From: Thermoguttaceae bacterium
GTDB lineage: Bacteria; Planctomycetota; Planctomycetia; Pirellulales; Thermoguttaceae
NCBI GenBank assembly: GCA_025060325.1
Contig: JANXBW010000001.1
Location: 375,697-439,696 of the forward strand
DNA length: 64,000 nt
Reading direction: 5' to 3'
The notes below the pieces were generated by a model. That model searched no databases and was not told the origin of the DNA. It was given only the letters and a program-made list of their open reading frames with translations. This document shows positions 47,447 to 56,494 of this stretch, one piece after another. Positions within the stretch are counted from its first letter, which is position 1. Every line of letters starts with the position of its first letter. The translations under genes and the position numbers were made by a program.

Positions 47447-49309
47447 TTAGCGCACGAATCGCATCTTCCAAAAATTGGGGAAAAACCACACCGGGATCCT
47501 TGTTCCGGGAATACGGTCCAGCGACCGAGGCCAAAAGACAAACAGGGCTTTGCCGATCAACAAATCCTCGCGGACGTAATATTCAAATTTGCGGTCCTCC
47601 CACAATCGGCTGTCCATGCTTTCCGCACTGTTGTCACCAAGCACCAAGTATTGACCATGTCGCAATGGGAAGTGAACCATTTGCGGCTTCCGGGCGGCAT
47701 AGATTTGCCAATCCGAAAGGGCTCGGTTAACCGTCTCGGCCGTCAACGGTTCGCCAATCGGGCTGACAAAATCACATATAATCTGCCGCCCGAAGGAATT
47801 GGGATCACCGCGCACGGCGATGTAGAAGATATCGCGATAAAGCTTCAAATGCCGCACCGTGACCCGAGTCCCCTCTGCCTGGATGACCACCGGCTGAAGA
47901 TCGGCCTCGGACGGACGGTCATTCCCAAGCGCAGGATATTCGGCCGGCGGGTCAAAGGAGATAACCCGATCGTTAATCCACAGAAGAAGCTGATCGTCCA
48001 CATTGGCCCACATAATGCGATATCGACCAGCCTTGTTGACCCCTGTCCGAGCCCGGGGACGGAAGTGGGGCAAAGCGTCGATACGGGCCTCCGCACTCCC
48101 GGTAGCCAGATCGAATAAACAGCGAAAAGTTCGTCCACCTTCCACAAGCTCTACTGCCAGGGAGCCAGTCGGATCCTTTACCTCCAATTCAAATTCGACA
48201 GCAAGGTCCCCCACCCAGTGCAAACCCATTTGCTTCGGCTCAGGCCGAAAGGCACTCATCCCGGCAAGCAGGGTGGGCGTCGCCCATAATGGCACACCAC
48301 CGTGCTGCCCGGCGAACCGTAAATTTTGTGTTACCTCCGTGTTGTAGCCACAAAAATCGCTGACAAGTTGGCGCTGAAGATTGCCGGAAGTTCTTCCGCG
48401 AATTGCCTGCTCCCAATCGTCATAGGTGGGAACATAATGGCGATAGACTAATCGGGCTTGTCCTCGACCCTCGAAGGTAAAACTCCGCCAATCTTCTGCA
48501 GGCGTCCATTGACCACTGGAGGAATTCTCCGGCGCCCACCGGGGAGGCCAACCCCGCTTGCTCCAGCCCGGCTGCAACCGGTCGTTATCGTCAACAAGTT
48601 GTAACATCGCCCGGACTTTCTCGGGCGGTTTACGAAGGATCTGGTATCGCTGCGGATCGACCGGGTTTCGATGGAAAAAATCTTCTTCCTCGGCCGGCTT
48701 AACAAACAAATCGCCATTGCGGATGAGGATTGTTTCCCCGGGCAACCCCACAATCCGCTTGATAAAGTTCGTCCTTGCTCCGCCGGGATACTTAAAAACA
48801 GCTACGTCCCACCGCTGTGGCGCCCCGAATTGATAAGGGAACTTCACGACGATGAGCCGATCTCCTTTGTAACTTCGATAGGGCTCACCGTGGGGATTAC
48901 CGCGCCGAAGGTCAACGGGAAACCGACACAAAGGACAAGTGGCAGCGACAACAAGAAGTCCAGTGGGGGCTCCCGTTTCGCTGTCTACTTCTTCGCTCGC
49001 GCTTACCTCAAACGAGTACCCACATTGCGGGCATTGGACTTCCTTATGCTGGCCTAAAAGAGTGGGGGCCATCGAACCGGTGGGAATGACAAAGGCTTCG
49101 GCTTCGAAAGTGCGAAACAAGAAAGCCAACATGAAGGCGATGGCGATTGATTCGACGACCTCGCGGATGGCAGCCGCCGAGAACCATCCTGCCGCCGCTT
49201 CCCGCGCCGGAGCGGCCAACTCACGAACATGGGTAGCATCGACGCGGCGTTCTGTCACCGCTTTAGGCCGTCGTTGCTTTTCGGTCTTAGCAAGATCGCG
49301 CTTAACCAA
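47447..49309 (-). CDS. lepB: Signal peptidase I with zinc-ribbon-like segment and large beta insert
   Basis: About 620 residues from a TTG at 49309 with GGGAG 10 bases upstream; TTG 49315 and GTG 49258 are close alternatives, and the open frame runs back to 49525 without protein-like content. After one membrane helix (IAIAFMLAFLFRTF), the catalytic Ser box is VIPTGSMAPTL (Ser near 79). CPQC...CPLC (about 92-128) looks like a zinc ribbon. The catalytic Lys is in FIKRIVGLPGE. Then comes an insert of over 350 residues with LamG/DUF1080-like strands (GRYRIMWANVDDQLLLWIND), before the final box GDNSAESMDSR. Ordinary SPase I has about 200-350 residues. The catalytic residues are present, so it is likely the main signal peptidase. 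Confidence 0.93.
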   Translation of the reverse strand: MVKRDLAKTEKQRRPKAVTERRVDATHVRELAAPAREAAAGWFSAAAIREVVESIAIAFMLAFLFRTFEAEAFVIPTGSMAPTLLGQHKEVQCPQCGYSFEVSASEEVDSETGAPTGLLVVAATCPLCRFPVDLRRGNPHGEPYRSYKGDRLIVVKFPYQFGAPQRWDVAVFKYPGGARTNFIKRIVGLPGETILIRNGDLFVKPAEEEDFFHRNPVDPQRYQILRKPPEKVRAMLQLVDDNDRLQPGWSKRGWPPRWAPENSSSGQWTPAEDWRSFTFEGRGQARLVYRHYVPTYDDWEQAIRGRTSGNLQRQLVSDFCGYNTEVTQNLRFAGQHGGVPLWATPTLLAGMSAFRPEPKQMGLHWVGDLAVEFELEVKDPTGSLAVELVEGGRTFRCLFDLATGSAEARIDALPHFRPRARTGVNKAGRYRIMWANVDDQLLLWINDRVISFDPPAEYPALGNDRPSEADLQPVVIQAEGTRVTVRHLKLYRDIFYIAVRGDPNSFGRQIICDFVSPIGEPLTAETVNRALSDWQIYAARKPQMVHFPLRHGQYLVLGDNSAESMDSRLWEDRKFEYYVREDLLIGKALFVFWPRSLDRIPGTRIPVWFFPNFWKMRFVR

Positions 49310-49747
49310 CGGCAAAGAGCTCCCAAGTTGTGTTGTCAGTTCGGAACACAAAGAGCCACAGCAACTAAACAAAAAAGCGGCTCGGCCGACCAATGCCCAA
49401 GGCCAGTGGCACAGAAGAAACGTCCCACTTCGCCCTCCGGCCCTGGGAAAAAACTCCCCCCTCACCACCGGCTCATCCGGCGACCCATGCGCGCGGAAAC
49501 CACAACACCAGTTGGATTCTTGCACCGCCGGCTCGGAGTCGCAGATTGCTGGGTTGCGTCCGAAAAAGTTCGCGGTGCAAGTGCCCCGTCAAAACTTGCT
49601 GCCAACCCGCCCGCAATGATTATCCGCCCATCGTGGGAATTGGGCTTCCGGTTTTGCCTAAACTCTCAAGTTTCTCCATTTTCGGGATGGAACTTGGGCT
49701 TAGACCGCGACCCCTACCCAGTCCCGGGGAGTTCTTAGGCCTGGTAA
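49310..49747. other. Spacer between tandem signal peptidase genes
   Basis: Part of this stretch is open in the frame of the downstream peptidase, but its translation is Cys/Trp/Gly-rich and not like an N-terminal domain. It is treated as leader or intergenic DNA. Confidence 0.4.
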
Positions 49748-51313
49748 TCACCAAATATAGTCGACCGGGAGCAGCAAGGGTATTTTGAGCTGCCCGGATC
49801 CGACCCGCCATGCAGACCATCGGATTTTGAGCACCCCCACGCCGATCAACTCTGGGGATCCGGTCAACTTTACCAACCCGAAATGCCGACTGTCACGGGA
49901 AAGCACCCAATTATCTCCTAACAAGACGAACTCCCCTGGCCGAACAACTCCACCGAGCCCGTAATTTGCTTCCGGCAACTTAGGGGAGCTGCCTGGACCG
50001 CCGGAGGCACCGAGGGAGCATTGATTAGCTAAGATATCGATACAGTGATAAAGTCCCCGCACTTCGACTAATCCGCTAATTTCCACCCCTCCCTCAATAT
50101 GCACCTCAAGCGAAAGCGGGATGCACGGCTCCTCCCGGCTCCAGAGCGTGTCAGAGCCGGTCCTTGGCACCACCGCGACCTCGCCCCCTGTCGCAAACAC
50201 GGTATAGCCAGGAAACTGCCAGATAAGTAAGTCGAGCTCCAAAGTTTGGGGCCACGGCAGAGTTCGGCTAGAACTCCCACTCATCTCGCACGCATTGGCA
50301 CCCGGGAGTCTCTCCCCCGTCCCATCACTGCCGCCCGCTGAGGGTCCCGAAAGCTGCCGCCAACCGCACCGCAACACGTTCCCCTCCGGATTGGAACGGG
50401 CCCAGGCTTCCGAGGACCCCACCTTAAATCTGATGCCAAGGTTTTGGCCAACTGCCGGCAACCGCACTCTCACGCGGGCTGCCAAGCCGGCGAGTCGAAA
50501 TGTGTTATCTTGAGGTAAAACGTAGAGCTGGTTTTCGGGAAGCCCGCCGAGACAGAGAAAGCCAGTGAGCCTGTAGAAGCCGCCCGGGTCTTGCCGAACA
50601 AGTGAGACCTCGGATACCCGCACAAATGGCACCTTTGTGCGATTCCCTAATCCATTGTTGAGCGAACAATCCGCAGGCGAGATATGAGGGTTGGCCCACG
50701 GCTGCCATCCTTTGGTTCCCCGGGGGTTGCTGCTCGTCGAAACAGCCACAGGCCGTCTGCCATTTGTCGCCTCGGGATGTTCGGTGGGACACAGTCCAGA
50801 TAGATGAGCTCGGAAAAGCGGCAGGGAAAGCCGCCAAAGGTTTCGCGGCAGGTCTTTTATTTTTGCCGGCTTCAAGCGGATCGTGTCCGGAGAGCTGCTC
50901 ACCTCATCCCCCGGCACAGCGGCGACGCGCTTCACCATGCAAGCATGTGGACTTTCCCAACTTCGTAGACAGACTACCTGCCAGCGTCTTGGCCAACAAG
51001 CCCAGGGCCCTGGTCTCAACACAAGTACCCGATCCGCCGGCATTCTCAGTCCGCTATCTCGCGGGATCAGGCTACCACAAGCTGGGCAAATCACCCTGTT
51101 GTTTCCACCTTCTTCCGGAACGAGCACCCGAAAGCTTTCGCCGCATGCACAACGGTAAAAGAGATGTTCCCCCATGAGGCGAGGCGCCATCGAGGCCCCA
51201 ACGATCTCAAGCGGCAGGAAAATTCCCCCACAAATCCACGTGTCCACGACCAAAAGGAAACAGATCGTGACGACTAGCAACCGCAATCCTTCCCGAAAAA
51301 TCCTTCGGGCCAT
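49748..51313 (-). CDS. Second signal peptidase I-like protein with zinc-ribbon-like segment and beta insert
   Basis: 521 residues from the ATG at 51313, 46 bases after the cysteine desulfurase gene. A membrane helix (LLVVTICFLLVVDTWICGGI) leads to VGASMAPRL with Ser41. CAC...CPAC (55-79) is again a ribbon-like Cys set. MVKRVAAVPGDEV holds Lys128, and GDNWVLSRDSR near the end is the last family box. Between them lie about 340 residues, beta-rich and quite different from the neighbour's insert (PQTLELDLLIWQFPGYTVFA). Ser and Lys are both kept, so it may be active with another substrate range, or may act as a regulator. Its divergence from the downstream copy suggests an old duplication. Confidence 0.88.
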   Translation of the reverse strand: MARRIFREGLRLLVVTICFLLVVDTWICGGIFLPLEIVGASMAPRLMGEHLFYRCACGESFRVLVPEEGGNNRVICPACGSLIPRDSGLRMPADRVLVLRPGPWACWPRRWQVVCLRSWESPHACMVKRVAAVPGDEVSSSPDTIRLKPAKIKDLPRNLWRLSLPLFRAHLSGLCPTEHPEATNGRRPVAVSTSSNPRGTKGWQPWANPHISPADCSLNNGLGNRTKVPFVRVSEVSLVRQDPGGFYRLTGFLCLGGLPENQLYVLPQDNTFRLAGLAARVRVRLPAVGQNLGIRFKVGSSEAWARSNPEGNVLRCGWRQLSGPSAGGSDGTGERLPGANACEMSGSSSRTLPWPQTLELDLLIWQFPGYTVFATGGEVAVVPRTGSDTLWSREEPCIPLSLEVHIEGGVEISGLVEVRGLYHCIDILANQCSLGASGGPGSSPKLPEANYGLGGVVRPGEFVLLGDNWVLSRDSRHFGLVKLTGSPELIGVGVLKIRWSAWRVGSGQLKIPLLLPVDYIW

Positions 51314-51359
51314 GGGGAAATTCCAACCCAGTGAGAGTTGCCCGGCTAGATGCCCGCTA

Positions 51360-52541
51360 CTACTTACGACGGAGCCTCTTGACCATGGCCACGATGCGGC
51401 GAACGGCTTCGTCGATCTCCGCTTCGGTATTTGTTGTCCCAAGGCTGAAACGCAATGAGGAGTTAACTAACTCCTTGGGGAGGCCCATGGCCCGTAATGT
51501 TGGCGAAGGCTCGGCGGCCCCACTGGCGCACGCCGACCCAATCGAGCAGGCTACTCCCACGCTGTCCAAAGCCACGAAAAGAAGCTGCGCTTCCAAACCC
51601 GGAAAGGCAATATTGGACGTATGCGGCAAGCGCGGGGCGTCCTCCCCATGGATGACAATCTCCGGAAGTGCTTGCTTTAACCCAGCTTCGAAGCGCCGAC
51701 GAAGGGCATGCAGCTTGGCAGCAGCCTCCGCCGCTTCCTTCTGCCACAGCTCCAATGCAGTCCGCATTCCCACCACCAAGGCAACCGGTTCCGTACCAGG
51801 CCGGAAGCCGTCTTGTTGATGACCACCAAAATGGATGGGTTTCAGCGGCAGATCGCCACGACAAATCAAGGCGCCGATCCCGGGCGGCCCGTGAAACTTG
51901 TGAGCCGCTATGCTCATGGCCGCCACCCCAAGTTCCTGAAAGTTAACAGGCATCTTCCCCACTGCTTGGACGGCGTCCGTGTGGACAGGAATGCCGCGCT
52001 TTGCACAGATGTCCACCACCTCTCTTACTGGCTGGATGACGCCGGTTTCGTGGTTGGCAAGCATTACGCTCACCAAACGAGTCTGCGGCGTAAGGAACGA
52101 TTCCAGTTGATCAAGCCGCAAAACACCGCCGGAAGTGGCACCGACGGTGTCGAGTCGCCAACCACATTCGAGAAGGTGTTCGGCCGCTTCCAAAACGCTT
52201 GCGTGTTCCATGGCGGAAATAACGATTTGGTGACCGCGGCCCAACACGGTTTCCTCCGCCTGCTCAGCCATTGCGCGAGCGATCCCCAAAATGGCTAGGT
52301 TATTCGCCTCCGTGCCACCACTTGTAAATATCACCCGGTCCGGCGGAAAGTTGCTTAACGAAGCGCCCAAGATATCCGCAATGGCACGTCGGCAATCTTC
52401 TAAAACTTGGCGAGCCTTGGCACCCAGCCGATGAGCACTGGCAGGGTTGCCATACCCCAGCCGCATATACGCCGACATGGCCTCGATTACTTCCGCCCTT
52501 ACCGATGTGGTGGCATTGTGATCCAAGTTGATTACGTCCAC
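51360..52541 (-). CDS. Cysteine desulfurase (NifS/IscS family)
   Basis: 393 residues starting at GTG with AGGAGGGG about 9 bases upstream. It takes sulfur from cysteine for iron-sulfur clusters and thiolation. LDHNATTSV (start), SGGTEANNLAI, SAMEHASVLE, VSVMLANHETGVIQP, SIAAHKFHGPPGIGAL (PLP Lys), GGHQQDGFRPGTEP and the loop Cys in GSACASGAAEPS are all present, so the group I NifS/IscS type is clear. No iscU or scaffold gene follows; instead two signal peptidase genes are downstream, the first 46 bases away. The gene name (iscS or nifS) cannot be decided here. Confidence 0.95.
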   Translation of the reverse strand: MDVINLDHNATTSVRAEVIEAMSAYMRLGYGNPASAHRLGAKARQVLEDCRRAIADILGASLSNFPPDRVIFTSGGTEANNLAILGIARAMAEQAEETVLGRGHQIVISAMEHASVLEAAEHLLECGWRLDTVGATSGGVLRLDQLESFLTPQTRLVSVMLANHETGVIQPVREVVDICAKRGIPVHTDAVQAVGKMPVNFQELGVAAMSIAAHKFHGPPGIGALICRGDLPLKPIHFGGHQQDGFRPGTEPVALVVGMRTALELWQKEAAEAAAKLHALRRRFEAGLKQALPEIVIHGEDAPRLPHTSNIAFPGLEAQLLFVALDSVGVACSIGSACASGAAEPSPTLRAMGLPKELVNSSLRFSLGTTNTEAEIDEAVRRIVAMVKRLRRK

Positions 52542-53096
52542 GCGTAAGCCCCTCCTAGCTTTTCTACAAAACAGGATGCTTGGTTTGTGAGTCCGTCTCT
52601 GCCTCCTTTGATGACGGTGCCGTGTCTGCCAATTGTAAGCCGTAATCCGGACATGTGCTCAGGCCTTGCTATAGCGATGCTACGTTCAGATCAAATGATG
52701 TGGGGCATACCGAGCCGCTCAAAATGATGACAATCGCACTGGAGACTCGGCCGATTTTGCCAAAGGCAAATCCACGGCTTAGCCCCCACGGTAAGCAAGC
52801 CACTTTGGGGACGGTCAACAGTTGCCTTTCCTTTCATCTCCCGTGAGGAATGGCCGACGGCGGGCCGGTAGCCATTCGGGAAACGAAGGCGCGGTATCCC
52901 GGAATGCTCGCCATAGGGTGGAGACCGCTAGGACACCCCCAATGGACCTGGCCCCGCTGGTTACTCGCTGAGACCTTCAAAAAAGGGTGGCTAACAAACT
53001 GGAAGACTAGGCGAAAACAATGGGGCGGGATAAACGCAAATCGACGCATTTAGGTGGATCAATGCCCTTCAAGTGCCAAGGGGAGGACGAGGTGGC
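52542..53096. other. Divergent gap upstream of cysteine desulfurase
   Basis: Must hold the desulfurase promoter. No gene; the small frames at 52655 and 52850 (plus) have weak support. Nothing else seen. Confidence 0.4.
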
Positions 53097-53390
53097 ATGA
53101 AAAAGCGGACAATTCGGGTGATTACTCGCGGTGCTAACGGAGAACTCCGCATCCGCGACTACGACAGCCCGGAAGAGCTTCTTAAACGCCACTTACAAAT
53201 TGGCATCGATGATTGTAGCACCGACCTTTCCCTACGAGGCTACCCGGTATTGAGGGGGCTTATTGGGCCAATTCCGGACGGCCCGAATTTTGTCCGGTAT
53301 GAATCCCCGGACGTCTTCGAGGCTGCCACACGCGAATGGAGCACCGCCAAACAACCGAAGCGCCGGACCCGGCGAAAACACTCATCTTAA
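53097..53390 (+). CDS. Small basic conserved-looking protein
   Basis: 97 residues from the ATG at 53097, with GAGG just upstream; an in-frame GTG/TTG-type start 24 bases earlier is possible. It begins MKKRTIRVITRGANGELRIR and ends with a Lys/Arg-rich tail. The middle (LIGPIPDGPNFVRYESPDVF) looks like a compact beta/alpha fold. No signal peptide or membrane helix. I do not recognise the family. It stands alone before the long non-coding stretch with the repeat array. Confidence 0.6.
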   Translation: MKKRTIRVITRGANGELRIRDYDSPEELLKRHLQIGIDDCSTDLSLRGYPVLRGLIGPIPDGPNFVRYESPDVFEAATREWSTAKQPKRRTRRKHSS

Positions 53391-53752
53391 GTCTCCGAAT
53401 TTCCTGGCTCATCCGGGCGGTGAGATCTATATCTACCCAGGCGGCACTTATGTAGACCCAGGTAGCACCCTACACCGCCGGTCTTGCCCTTAATCTATCC
53501 GGGTAAGGACCGCGTTGATCCCGGTAAGGGCCGTGCGCCTCCGTCACGCTAAACCGGCGTAAACTCAAAAACGCTTCTACTCTGGCCGATCATAACGAGG
53601 CATAAGAATCTACCGAATGCCGCTACCGGAACCGGCCTCGGAATAACTGCGCCCCTCGTGCCGACTAGTCAAACGCTACCACCAAGCCAAACTCACACGC
53701 TGGAAACGTGCTCCACCGAAAACCCAGCACCAATACAGGCTTTTGGCCGCTT
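53391..53752. other. Non-coding stretch before the repeat array
   Basis: Contains two small imperfect direct repeats: ACCCAGGCGGCAC/ACCCAGGTAGCAC near 53437 and 53457, and ATCCGGGTAAGGACCG/ATCCCGGTAAGGGCCG near 53497 and 53518. No gene. Confidence 0.4.
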
Positions 53753-53962
53753 GCGCCGCCTGACGCACACAGAGGAACCGAGTAGCAGAGGAAGATAAGA
53801 GCTGTTCTCAATTGCGCCCCCTAACGCACACAGAGGAACTATTTTGGAACTGCTTCGCCACCAGCCAGGGTGGGGCGCCCCCCTGAGGCGTACAGAGGAA
53901 CCCCGCGAGCCAGTGCCGGTCAGCGCCGAGCTTTGGGCGCCCCCTGACGCGTACAGAGGAAC
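53753..53962. CRISPR. CRISPR-like mini-array: four repeats, three spacers
   Basis: Four direct repeats of about 26 bases lie at 53753-53778, 53814-53839, 53875-53901 and 53937-53962. All end in ACAGAGGAAC and begin GCGCC. They start at a period of 61, 61 and 62 bases, and the three spacers are 35 bases each, with no similarity among them. The last repeat can form a stem (CCCCTG/CAGAGG, one mismatch, 7-base loop), as CRISPR repeats often do; the stem is weaker in the others. The repeats differ from each other at 1 to about 5 positions, which is unusual for an active array. No cas gene is in the window. A decayed or orphan CRISPR is plausible; spaced protein-binding sites are the alternative. 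The period is not a multiple of three, so it is not a coding repeat. Confidence 0.45.
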
Positions 53963-55035
53963 CAAAAGCCAAGTCCTATACGCGACTTTTCCGGTAGGGA
54001 CGAGAAGACGGACACCCCCGCAAGCGCGATTAGGGTCCGGAGTACTGTCCCGGAGGAAAGGCTGTCCGTTTCGGTCGCCATATCCCGGTTTTTTGGAGAA
54101 TCCGGGTTTCCCAGCGGGAGTGAAGTTCTCAAGAGCAGGTCACACTATTTCCGCCTTCCGGGAACCTCTAAAGTTCCAAATTGCCACGGTAACGCGGGTA
54201 GTTGCTTCCGAGGCCTACCTTAGCTCGTAACGAGAGGCCGCGTTTCGGTTGGCGGTGGCTCCGGAAAATCCCTACTTCTTGACGGCTCTTCGGTCGCTTC
54301 CATAGACTTTTGCTTGGGACCAGCGCCAGCAAGCCTCGGAGCCCGAGAATCAGTTTGAATGGGACGGAAATACTCAACTGGCCCGGGCATTCACGGGGGT
54401 CAGCTCTCGACGATTGGTATCGAAACATCCCCTGCGACTTCCCGCCCTTGTGGCATTGGGGGTCAGATGCCTAGCTAAATAGCTCAACCCGGGCAGGATA
54501 GCGCAAGCAGCCGAACTTGATTTCAACAAATTAAAAAGGCTTGGCCCCCTCTATGAGTTCCATTAGCAAGCTGCCTAGCCCTACACGGCCGTTGTGGAGG
54601 TAGTAAGTAGGTCCGCAGCCGAGTCCCGCTTGGCGGCGTTTTCGGCGCAGTTTTAACACCAGGCTACAACTGGGGCCTATTTCGAGGGTCGGTTACCGGT
54701 TCTAAGCCAAACGGCTAGCCCGGGTGCAGACGGCTCGCAAACAGACCGCGAATTCCTCGGAGACATTTACCGGATATTCGAGCGCGTGCCCGGCGAGGAA
54801 CCTAAACCTGAAGCCGGAAGCCGGTGGTTAGCAGCATTACTCCGTTGTTTTAGGTAAGGGGATTGAAAGTCTGGGTAGGGGTCAAAGACCTGTCAAAGTC
54901 AAGTTTAAGGCCGCATCCTTTTGAGGGGTCAGGCTTTAAGCGCATTGCGGAGAGATATGCTTCGGGGGGGTTATTTTCCTGAGGTGTGAGTCCAGGAGGC
55001 TCGAGTAACTCTCGTCGGTAAGTGAGGATCGTCCC
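53963..55035. other. Non-coding stretch between repeat array and purA
   Basis: Over 1 kb without a supportable gene. If the array is a CRISPR, a leader should lie on one side; both flanks are only moderately A/T-rich, so no leader could be picked. The purA promoter should be in the last part. Confidence 0.4.
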
Positions 55036-56325
55036 GTGGCTTGCACGTGTGTTATCGGACTCCAGTGGGGGGATGAGGCGAAAGGAAAGATTGTCGATCT
55101 ACTTACTGATCAACACGAGATAGTCGTTCGCTATCAAGGCGGACCAAATGCCGGACATACCGTTGTTTTCGGAAACCAAACATTCAAGCTTTCTTTGGTC
55201 CCCAGCGGGATTTTCCGGCCCCATGTGCAGTGCGTGATCGCAAATGGCGTAGTGGTCCACCCGGGGGTGCTCCTCCAAGAAATCAATTCCCTACGCGAAC
55301 GGGGCGTCGAGGTTGGAGCAAATCTTCTTGTTAGCGACCGCGCCCACGTGATTTTCCCCTGGCATATCGAAGAGGACCGGCTGCTTAACGCGGTGTTTGG
55401 TGGCGAGGCGATCGGTACCACCCTCCGGGGTATTGGACCGTGTTACAAGGATAAAGCTGGCCGGTCGCTTGCTATTCGACTGGGGGATTTATATCGCCCC
55501 GGTTTACGGGAGCGGATCGAGCGAATCGCGCGAACCAAGTCGCTCATGCTGTCGGGTCTGAATGGCAAGATCGATTTCGACCCCGAAAGCATTTACCGGG
55601 AGTACGCCGATTACGCCGAACAGCTTCGGCCGCATGTGACCGACACTACAAAGTTTCTTCTGGAGGCGGCCGAGGCGGGGCGATCCATTCTTTTCGAGGG
55701 GGCGCAAGGGTCACTTTTGGACATTGACCACGGGACATTTCCGTATGTGACAAGCAGCAATAGTTCGGGACTGGGAGTCACCGCGGGGTCTGGCATCCCC
55801 GCTAAGTATATCACCAAAGTAATCGGAGTCATCAAGGCGTACACAACCCGCGTCGGCGGAGGTCCTTTCCCCACCGAGTTGACGAACGAAATCGGCCAGC
55901 ATATCCGCGAGAGAGGTAACGAATATGGTACGGTGACCCGGCGGCCCCGTCGCTGCGGTTGGTTCGACGCGGTGGCGGTCCGTTATTCAGCCCGACTTAG
56001 CGGCGTAGATGAATTGGCTGTGATGCTGCTAGATGTGCTAAGCGAACTTCCGGAACTCCGGATTTGCCGGGCTTACGAAATCGACGGGGTGCAGACCACA
56101 GACTTCCCCAGCCATACTGACGACCTCCGGCTGGTGCAGCCAGTCTACGACGTTCTGCCCGGTTGGCAAAAGGAAATCCGCCACGTTCGTAGCTTTGATG
56201 AATTGCCGGCCAACGCCAAGGCGTACCTCAACCGGATCCGGGAACTGGTGGGGCGACCGATATCGATCATTTCCGTGGGCCCCGATCGGTTAGACACAGT
56301 GTTTGCCCCTGCCTTGGGCAACTAA
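55036..56325 (+). CDS. purA: Adenylosuccinate synthetase
   Basis: 429 residues from a GTG start. It joins IMP and aspartate using GTP, the first step to AMP. WGDEAKGK (P-loop), GGPNAGHTVVFG, GTTLRGIGPCYKDKAGR, FEGAQGSLLDIDHGTFPYVT, TRVGGGPFPTEL and RRPRRCGWFDAVAVRYS are intact. Length and boundaries match the bacterial family. purB and other purine genes are not near. The gene is 169 bases upstream of uppS on the same strand. Confidence 0.97.
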   Translation: MACTCVIGLQWGDEAKGKIVDLLTDQHEIVVRYQGGPNAGHTVVFGNQTFKLSLVPSGIFRPHVQCVIANGVVVHPGVLLQEINSLRERGVEVGANLLVSDRAHVIFPWHIEEDRLLNAVFGGEAIGTTLRGIGPCYKDKAGRSLAIRLGDLYRPGLRERIERIARTKSLMLSGLNGKIDFDPESIYREYADYAEQLRPHVTDTTKFLLEAAEAGRSILFEGAQGSLLDIDHGTFPYVTSSNSSGLGVTAGSGIPAKYITKVIGVIKAYTTRVGGGPFPTELTNEIGQHIRERGNEYGTVTRRPRRCGWFDAVAVRYSARLSGVDELAVMLLDVLSELPELRICRAYEIDGVQTTDFPSHTDDLRLVQPVYDVLPGWQKEIRHVRSFDELPANAKAYLNRIRELVGRPISIISVGPDRLDTVFAPALGN

Positions 56326-56494
56326 GGGGCCTTAGGTGCTGCACCGCGTCACCACGAACCAAAATCGGGTGGATTTGCTTCCCTTGGCAGGGAGGTCCGC
56401 CGGCTCGTGTGAGAATCGCTAGCTTGACAAGAGACGCGACCTTGAGGAGCCTGGTACTCCCCAAGAGAGTCTGGGAACATTCGGCCTTTCTCCA

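Noticed and set aside
49310..49525. Extension of signal peptidase I to the start of its open frame
   Set aside because: The extra residues are Cys/Trp/Gly-rich, lack a ribosome site, and precede the first plausible start of the family.
53693..53965. Minus-strand open frame with repeated peptide blocks
   Set aside because: The peptide repeats only reflect the DNA repeat, whose 61-62 base period is not a multiple of three.
54040..54090. Possible RNase P-like core (GGAGGAAAGG...)
   Set aside because: Only a few bases match the conserved element, and no partner strands of the RNase P fold were found.
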